A DNA stretch of 9,843 nucleotides from an uncultured Eubacteriales bacterium (GTDB lineage: Bacteria; Bacillota; Clostridia; Oscillospirales; Acutalibacteraceae): NCBI GenBank assembly GCA_934486895.1, contig CAKSQZ010000033.1, forward strand, positions 1 to 9,843, read 5' to 3'. Made by a program: the position numbers and the translations under genes. Shown piece by piece: positions 5,368-9,843 of this stretch. Below the pieces are notes generated by a model. It was not told the DNA's origin and searched no databases. It saw only the letters and a list, made by a program, of their open reading frames with translations. Every line of letters starts with the position of its first letter. Position 1 is the first letter of the stretch.

Positions 5368-5925
5368 TTATGCGCGCTCCATATAGGAACCGTCACGGGT
5401 GTCAATTCTGATCATATCGCCTTCGTTGATAAACAGCGGAACTCTGATCTCAGCGCCGGTTTCGACTTTAGCGGGCTTTGTAGCGTTTGTCGCGGTATCG
5501 CCTTTAACGCCGGGTTCGGTCTCTGTAATGAGAAGCTCAACAAAGTTAGGCGGCTCAACGCCGAAAACCTTACCTTTGTAGGAAAGGATCTTGCAAACCA
5601 TGTTTTCCTTGACAAACTTAAAGTTATCGCCGAGTTCAGCCTTGTTGACAGGCTCCATTTCATAAGTCTCGAGATCCATGAAGTAATAAAGATCGCCGTC
5701 GGAATAAGAATACTCCATATCTTTTCTCTCAACATAAGCGGTAGGATATTTATCGGTCGGACTGAATGTTTTTTCAACCACTGAACCTTCAATAACATTG
5801 CGGATCTTGGTGCGGACAAACGCAGCACCTTTACCGGGTTTAACATGCTGGAATTCAATGATCTGATAGACCTTACCGTCCATTTCAAAGGTTACTCCGT
5901 TTCGGAAATCTCCTGCAGTTATCAT
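5368..5925 (-). CDS. efp: Translation elongation factor P
   Basis: The product has 185 residues, the usual length of EF-P, which binds ribosomes stalled at proline runs and promotes peptide bond formation. The three beta-barrel domains are recognisable: an N-terminal KOW-like domain starting MITAGDFRNGVTFEMDGKVY, the middle domain, and the C-terminal OB domain ending in the signature region VPLFINEGDMIRIDTRDGSY. The tip loop is KPGKGAAFVR with Lys32, the position modified in Firmicutes EF-P of the Bacillus type; the modifying enzymes are not in this window. The ATG at 5925 follows GGAGGT at a spacing of nine. It has its own promoter in the gap after aroQ and shares a transcript with the CD1247-like gene. 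Confidence 0.97.
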   Translation of the reverse strand: MITAGDFRNGVTFEMDGKVYQIIEFQHVKPGKGAAFVRTKIRNVIEGSVVEKTFSPTDKYPTAYVERKDMEYSYSDGDLYYFMDLETYEMEPVNKAELGDNFKFVKENMVCKILSYKGKVFGVEPPNFVELLITETEPGVKGDTATNATKPAKVETGAEIRVPLFINEGDMIRIDTRDGSYMERA

Positions 5926-5956
5926 GTGATTTATACCTCCAAATAAATATATTTAT

Positions 5957-5985
5957 ATTCTACATTATTTTAATGCTTTTTTCAA
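5957..5985 (-). promoter_or_regulatory. Promoter of efp
   Basis: On the minus strand TTGAAA (5980-5985), 17 bases, then TAGAAT (5957-5962) form a likely sigma-A promoter in the AT-rich 63-base gap between aroQ and efp. No terminator is seen in the gap, so read-through from aroQ is also possible. Confidence 0.65.
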
Positions 5986-5988
5986 GTA

Positions 5989-6429
5989 TTATTTATTAGT
6001 TTTTATATATTCAGCGATCTCCCGAAGTGCATCAACATATCCATCGATGCCCCTTCCCGCAATTTTCTTTATGCAGGCAGGTGCCGTGACAGAAACACTG
6101 CGGAATTTTTCTCTCGAATCAACATCGGATATATGCACCTCGATAAACGGCTTTTTGACCGCTCTCATAGCGTCATATATCGCATAGCTGTAATGGGTGT
6201 ATGCGCCGGGGTTTATAACGCAGCCGTCGTAATCGTCCATCATCTCGTGAATCTTATCGATTATCGCGCCTTCATGGTTCGACTGAAAAAATTCAAGTTT
6301 TATATCTGAAATTTTTGCACCTGCAAGCATAATTTCTTCAATGCCGGAGAGCGATGTTGTACCGTAAATTCCCGGTTCCCTCCTGCCGAGTAAATTCAGA
6401 TTAGGACCGTTTATAACTAATATTTTCAA
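5989..6429 (-). CDS. aroQ: Type II 3-dehydroquinate dehydratase
   Basis: The product has 146 residues, normal for the dodecameric type II dehydroquinase that converts 3-dehydroquinate to 3-dehydroshikimate in the shikimate pathway. The hallmark N-terminus ILVINGPNLNLLGRREPGIYG holds the catalytic Arg17 and Tyr22. NPGAYTHYSYAI, EVHISD and the SVTAPACIKKIAGRGIDGY end are also present. The start is a TTG (6427-6429): no ATG or GTG gives the conserved N-terminus, and AAAGGCGGA lies a suitable distance upstream. It starts 20 bases after the signal peptidase gene. The VSVTAPA stretch differs from the more common HSVLSPVA form, but this is within family range. Confidence 0.95.
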   Translation of the reverse strand: MKILVINGPNLNLLGRREPGIYGTTSLSGIEEIMLAGAKISDIKLEFFQSNHEGAIIDKIHEMMDDYDGCVINPGAYTHYSYAIYDAMRAVKKPFIEVHISDVDSREKFRSVSVTAPACIKKIAGRGIDGYVDALREIAEYIKTNK

Positions 6430-6449
6430 ACAAGTTCCGCCTTTCGACC

Positions 6450-7022
6450 TCAGAAAAATTTAAACTTTGTAAACGGATATATCCTGAAAAGGACCTTTCC
6501 GATAACATATCGTTTATCAACCATTCCGATTTCAGATGATCGACTGTCCTTTGAATTGGATCGGTTATCTCCGAGAACAAAAATGTGACCTTCCGGAACA
6601 ATGCTCGGACTGCTGAAATCCAAGGCTTCTGTTTCGGAGGTGACATAATCTTCACTGAGTCTTTCACCGTCAACAAAAACCGAACCGTCCTTTATCTCGA
6701 CTTTCTGACCTTCCGCCGCAATAACGCGCTTGACAATCGGCTCTGCAAAGGAATTGCCCGTGTCTTTCTTTTCAAGATTATCATAGTTTCTCGATACGAT
6801 CACAATATCGCCGCATTTCGGTTCGTACATAAAATCGGAGACGATAAGCCGATCTCCGTCTTGTAAAGTCTCCTGCATAGATTGACCCTTAACCCCGACC
6901 ACACTAAAAAGGAATGTGAATATCATGATAACGATAAAAAGCGAAAAAGTTAGTGAATCAAGCCAATCATACGCCTTAGATGTTGACGATGACGGTAAAA
7001 ATCTGTCTTTTTTTAAAACCAT
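6450..7022 (-). CDS. lepB: Type I signal peptidase
   Basis: The product has 190 residues and a single N-terminal membrane segment (about residues 24-43), the Firmicutes SipS type. It cleaves signal peptides from exported proteins at the outer face of the membrane. The catalytic serine is in GQSMQETL (Ser48) and the general-base lysine in IVKRVIA (Lys98). The conserved box GDNRSNSKDSR follows, with the GKVLFRIYP end. The ATG at 7022 follows AGGAG closely. It lies 27 bases after proA and 20 before aroQ, in the same orientation. It would process the secreted protein at the left end of the window, among others. Most Clostridia have several paralogues. Confidence 0.95.
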   Translation of the reverse strand: MVLKKDRFLPSSSTSKAYDWLDSLTFSLFIVIMIFTFLFSVVGVKGQSMQETLQDGDRLIVSDFMYEPKCGDIVIVSRNYDNLEKKDTGNSFAEPIVKRVIAAEGQKVEIKDGSVFVDGERLSEDYVTSETEALDFSSPSIVPEGHIFVLGDNRSNSKDSRSSEIGMVDKRYVIGKVLFRIYPFTKFKFF

Positions 7023-7049
7023 ATTAGCTCCTGACAGTGGACAAACGAA

Positions 7050-8291
7050 TCATCTGATCTGACCGTTGCCGTTTATAATGTATTTTACAGATGTAAGCTC
7101 GTTGAGTCCCATAGGACCTCTTGTATGCAGTTTCTGAGTTGAAATTCCGATCTCTGCTCCGAGTCCAAATTCACCGCCGTCGGTAAAACGAGTCGAGGCA
7201 TTGACATACACGGCCGCTGCATCTATTCTTGCTGTGAATTCGGCAGCGTTTTTATAACTGTTTGTGACAATGCATTCGCTGTGGCCGGTGGTGTATTTCA
7301 TGATATGCTCTATTGCTTCATCAAGAGAATCGACGATCTTAACAGAGATCGCATAGTCGAGAAACTCTATCGCATACTTTTCTTCATCGGCAATATCCGA
7401 ACCTTTGATTAATTCTCTTGTGCGTTCGCAGCCGTATATGCGGACATTATGATCCCTAAAAAGCTCACATATTTTTTCTAAAGCAGGCTTTGCAACGGCA
7501 CTGTGGACAAGTAGGCTTTCGCAGGCATTGCATACGGATGGACGCTGCGTTTTAGCATTGTTCACTATTTGAGCCGCCATGTCAAGATCTGCGCTTTCAT
7601 CGATATATACATGACAGTTGCCCGTCCCTGTTTCAATGACCGGCACTGTTGCATTTTCAACAACAGATCTTATAAGTCCCGCTCCGCCGCGCGGGATAAG
7701 AACATCGAGATATCCGTTGAGCTTCATGAGCGCTGTCGCACTTTCTCTGGATGTATCGGTTATAAGCTGAATGCAGTTTTCATCGAGCCCTGCCGCTTTA
7801 ATGGCATCACGCATAGTAATTGCGATGGCAATATTGGAATTAATAGCTTCTTTGCCGCCTCTGAGAATCACAGCATTACCCGATTTGAGGCAAAGCGCGG
7901 CAGCATCCGCAGTTACATTCGGACGGGATTCATATATAATGCCTATAACTCCGAGAGGAACAGCGACTTTGGTTATTTTAAGACCGTTCGGACGGGTATA
8001 ACCGTCGAGCACCTTACCGACGGGATCATCAAGCTCGGCAACCTTTAAAACAGCGTTTGCAATATCGTCAATACGTTCTTTTGTTAGCCGTAGACGATCG
8101 GTCATTGTTTCACTTATGCCGTTGTCTTTTGCGGCCTTAATATCAAGTTCATTTGCGCAGAGGATTTTATCAGTATTATTGCGAAGCGCCTCTGCTATCG
8201 AACAAAGAGCCTGATTTTTAACCGCAGTCGCAGTATATGAAAGAGTTGCAGCTGCCTTTTTTGCGGCAGTTCCCATTGCCTTAATATCCAT
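7050..8291 (-). CDS. proA: Gamma-glutamyl phosphate reductase
   Basis: The product has 413 residues and catalyses the NADPH-dependent reduction of gamma-glutamyl phosphate to glutamate semialdehyde, the second step of proline synthesis. The family landmarks are IIYESRPNVTADAAALCLKS, ILRGGKEAINSN, PVIETGTGNCHVY and RPSVCNACESLLVH with the catalytic Cys254, ending with STRFTDGGEFGLGAEIGIST. An ATG two codons upstream (8297) is too close to the AGGAG site, which is about seven bases from the ATG at 8291; I therefore choose 8291. It follows proB by about 19 bases, the normal proBA arrangement. Confidence 0.97.
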   Translation of the reverse strand: MDIKAMGTAAKKAAATLSYTATAVKNQALCSIAEALRNNTDKILCANELDIKAAKDNGISETMTDRLRLTKERIDDIANAVLKVAELDDPVGKVLDGYTRPNGLKITKVAVPLGVIGIIYESRPNVTADAAALCLKSGNAVILRGGKEAINSNIAIAITMRDAIKAAGLDENCIQLITDTSRESATALMKLNGYLDVLIPRGGAGLIRSVVENATVPVIETGTGNCHVYIDESADLDMAAQIVNNAKTQRPSVCNACESLLVHSAVAKPALEKICELFRDHNVRIYGCERTRELIKGSDIADEEKYAIEFLDYAISVKIVDSLDEAIEHIMKYTTGHSECIVTNSYKNAAEFTARIDAAAVYVNASTRFTDGGEFGLGAEIGISTQKLHTRGPMGLNELTSVKYIINGNGQIR

Positions 8292-8310
8292 TTTCATTCT
8301 CCTATCAATG

Positions 8311-9096
8311 CTATTCGCCGCAGGTAAAAATCGTTCCTATCGGCTCACCCGATAAGAGCGCATAAATATTGTGAAGATCGTTTCCGTTTATGATAGCTGT
8401 GTCGATATTATGCTGCATTGCGATCTGTGCGGCTTGCAGTTTTGTGACCATACCGCCTGTGCCGCGCGCTGTACCGCTGCCGCCTGCAAGCTCGAATATC
8501 TCAGGTGTGATCTGTGTTACCTTATCGATCTTGGCAGCATTCTCATTTGTTCTCGGGTCACCGTTAAACAAGCCATCGATATCTGTTATGATAACCAGAA
8601 GATCTGCACCTACGCATTCGGCAACAACAGCAGAAAGCGTATCGTTATCACCAAATACAAGCTCATCTGTCGCAACCGTGTCATTCTCGTTTACAATAGG
8701 AATAGTATTATATTCAAGCAGCGTAGACAATGTGTTAACAACATTTCTTCTGCGGTCAAACTTATCAACTGCGTCCCTAGTCATTAAAACCTGAGCAACC
8801 TTTGTGTTATACTCCGAGAAGAAACGGTCGTAGATAAACATAAGCTCGCATTGACCGATTGCCGCTGCCGCCTGCTTTCCTGCGATGGTTGTCGGACGAT
8901 CGGGCAAACCGAGAATATCAACTCCGACAGCGATCGCTCCCGATGAAACGAGAACGATCTGCTTACCCGAATTTTTAAGATCGGACAAAATCATCGCAAG
9001 CTCTTCAACTTTTTTATAGTTAGGCTTTCCGTTCGCGTGAGTCAATGTAGATGTGCCTATCTTAAATACTATTTTATGTGCATTTTTAATATCCAT
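8311..9096 (-). CDS. proB: Glutamate 5-kinase, short form without PUA domain
   Basis: The product has 261 residues and phosphorylates glutamate on the gamma-carboxyl in the first, feedback-controlled step of proline synthesis. The amino acid kinase fold is complete: VFKIGTSTLT, LVSSGAIAVGV, PIVNENDTVA, FGDNDTLSA, TDIDGLFNGDPR and GTGGMVTKLQAA. The C-terminal PUA domain found in the roughly 367-residue enterobacterial enzyme is absent; short forms are known in Firmicutes and other groups. The Shine-Dalgarno sequence is poor (only GAG about 13 bases upstream of the ATG at 9096), so translation may depend on the phosphorylase gene that ends 21 bases before it. It is followed by proA. Confidence 0.96.
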   Translation of the reverse strand: MDIKNAHKIVFKIGTSTLTHANGKPNYKKVEELAMILSDLKNSGKQIVLVSSGAIAVGVDILGLPDRPTTIAGKQAAAAIGQCELMFIYDRFFSEYNTKVAQVLMTRDAVDKFDRRRNVVNTLSTLLEYNTIPIVNENDTVATDELVFGDNDTLSAVVAECVGADLLVIITDIDGLFNGDPRTNENAAKIDKVTQITPEIFELAGGSGTARGTGGMVTKLQAAQIAMQHNIDTAIINGNDLHNIYALLSGEPIGTIFTCGE

Positions 9097-9117
9097 TAAA
9101 TCAATTCAACTCTTTAT

Positions 9118-9843
9118 TTACATTTCGACAGTGATCTTATGCGTTTTACCGTCATTGAACAGCGGAACAACATTACCATCGATCGGTTTTCCGTCAACAG
9201 TGAGCGATTTGACTCCGCTTTGAGCACCGTTTTCATTTTTAATTTCAATTTCGTAAATATCATTTCTGAATTTACGCTTAAGCGACAACTTTTTCCACTT
9301 GGACGGAATACACGGGGCAATTGTAAAGCTGTTGTAGGACGGGTGAAAACCTGCCATATACTGTGTTATAGCTCTGAACATCCAGCCTGCGGTGCCTGTT
9401 ACCCATGCGAAAAGTGTTTCGCCCTTGCGAGGATTATCCGGTCCGAAGAACATATTTGTCACAACATACGGTTCACAGCCCGAATGATCTGAAGGATTCG
9501 TGCTCGAATCGGGGAGGATCTTTGTAATCGTGCGATATGCAATATCTCCTCTGCCCTCCAGGCAGTCGGCAACCACTTTAAATGTGCCGCCGTGGCAATA
9601 CGGTGTGCCGTTCTCCCAGATGCCGGGAATAAAGCTTGTAAGTCTGCCTATGCGGTTATTAAATTTGGTGTATGTCGGGTAGAGAGTGAGCGGACCGTAT
9701 TCACTGTCGAGATATTTGTCAACCGCATCGAGGCATTTTTTCTTTCTCTCTTCATCGGCAACTCCGGAAAGAACAGCCCATGTTTGAGAATTAAGATAGA
9801 TCATACCCTCTTTCTCGGTGTGTGAGCCGACTTTTTCGTTGTA
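9118..9843 (-). CDS. GH94 (glycosyltransferase 36) sugar phosphorylase, C-terminal part
   Basis: Only the last 241 residues are inside the window; the frame is open to the right edge. The enzymes split beta-linked disaccharides such as cellobiose or chitobiose with phosphate. The visible part matches the end of the (alpha/alpha)6 barrel and the C-terminal beta domain: LTSFIPGIWENGTPYCHGG, VVADCLEGRGD, CEPYVVTNMFFGPDNPRKGE, WVTGTAGWMFRAITQYMAG, and FHPSYNSFTIAPCIPSKW followed by a beta tail. The proton-donor Asp region lies upstream, outside the window, so the substrate cannot be assigned. The gene ends 21 bases before proB without a terminator, so the two are likely co-transcribed, although no functional link between sugar phosphorolysis and proline synthesis is obvious. 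Confidence 0.88.
   Translation of the reverse strand, partial: YNEKVGSHTEKEGMIYLNSQTWAVLSGVADEERKKKCLDAVDKYLDSEYGPLTLYPTYTKFNNRIGRLTSFIPGIWENGTPYCHGGTFKVVADCLEGRGDIAYRTITKILPDSSTNPSDHSGCEPYVVTNMFFGPDNPRKGETLFAWVTGTAGWMFRAITQYMAGFHPSYNSFTIAPCIPSKWKKLSLKRKFRNDIYEIEIKNENGAQSGVKSLTVDGKPIDGNVVPLFNDGKTHKITVEM

Noticed and set aside
4921..5784. Long plus-strand open frame of 287 codons across the efp and CD1247-like genes
   Set aside because: It is antisense to two well-supported genes. Its valine, isoleucine and asparagine runs are the mirror of acidic codons on the other strand, and it has no ribosome binding site or family resemblance.
7569..8048. Plus-strand open frame of 159 codons inside proA
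   Set aside because: It is fully antisense to the catalytic core of proA and matches no family.

Overview
The window looks like a chromosomal segment of a low-to-mid GC Clostridia bacterium, most plausibly a gut-type Ruminococcaceae/Oscillospiraceae relative. The reasons are Firmicutes-type AGGAG ribosome binding sites, a class B sortase, a type II dehydroquinase, an EF-P of the Lys32 type followed by a small acidic zinc-ribbon protein of the Clostridia 'CD1247' type, and a GH94 phosphorylase. The species cannot be fixed from this sequence alone. All protein genes I accept are on the minus strand, so transcription runs right to left.

Right part (9843 down to about 4883): a run of closely spaced genes: the end of a GH94 sugar phosphorylase, proB, proA, a type I signal peptidase, aroQ (TTG start), efp and the CD1247-like protein. 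Most gaps are under 30 bases. efp also has its own likely promoter in the 63-base gap after aroQ. The run ends in a strong intrinsic terminator at 4883-4914. A class B sortase gene follows, with its Shine-Dalgarno sequence only a few bases past the U-tract, so its expression probably depends on read-through or regulation at that hairpin.

Middle (4029 down to 2889): an RNA-rich intergenic zone. A tRNA-Leu(GAG) on the minus strand has a perfect consensus promoter and a terminator. Divergent from it, on the plus strand, is a compact candidate small RNA of about 90 nt. It has its own near-consensus promoter, two hairpins and a seven-T run. Its predicted 5' end carries ATCACCTCC, the same string as the anti-Shine-Dalgarno end of 16S rRNA. 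I do not recognise this RNA as a known family and consider it the most interesting item in the window. Downstream of the tRNA 3' end lies what looks like a frameshifted gene remnant on the plus strand, with several hairpins.

Left part (2888 down to 1): a TetR-type regulator with its own promoter and a palindromic operator candidate at the start site. It is followed, with the ribosome binding site inside the regulator's last codons, by a large secreted protein that runs off the left edge. The visible 738 residues contain a signal peptide and two tandem copies of a module of about 275 residues. This regulator/secreted protein pair is GC-richer in its second gene and sits beyond a tRNA 3' end and a gene remnant, so it may be an accessory insertion; that is inference. 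Signal peptidase, sortase and this secreted protein could act in one export route, but no sorting signal is visible here.
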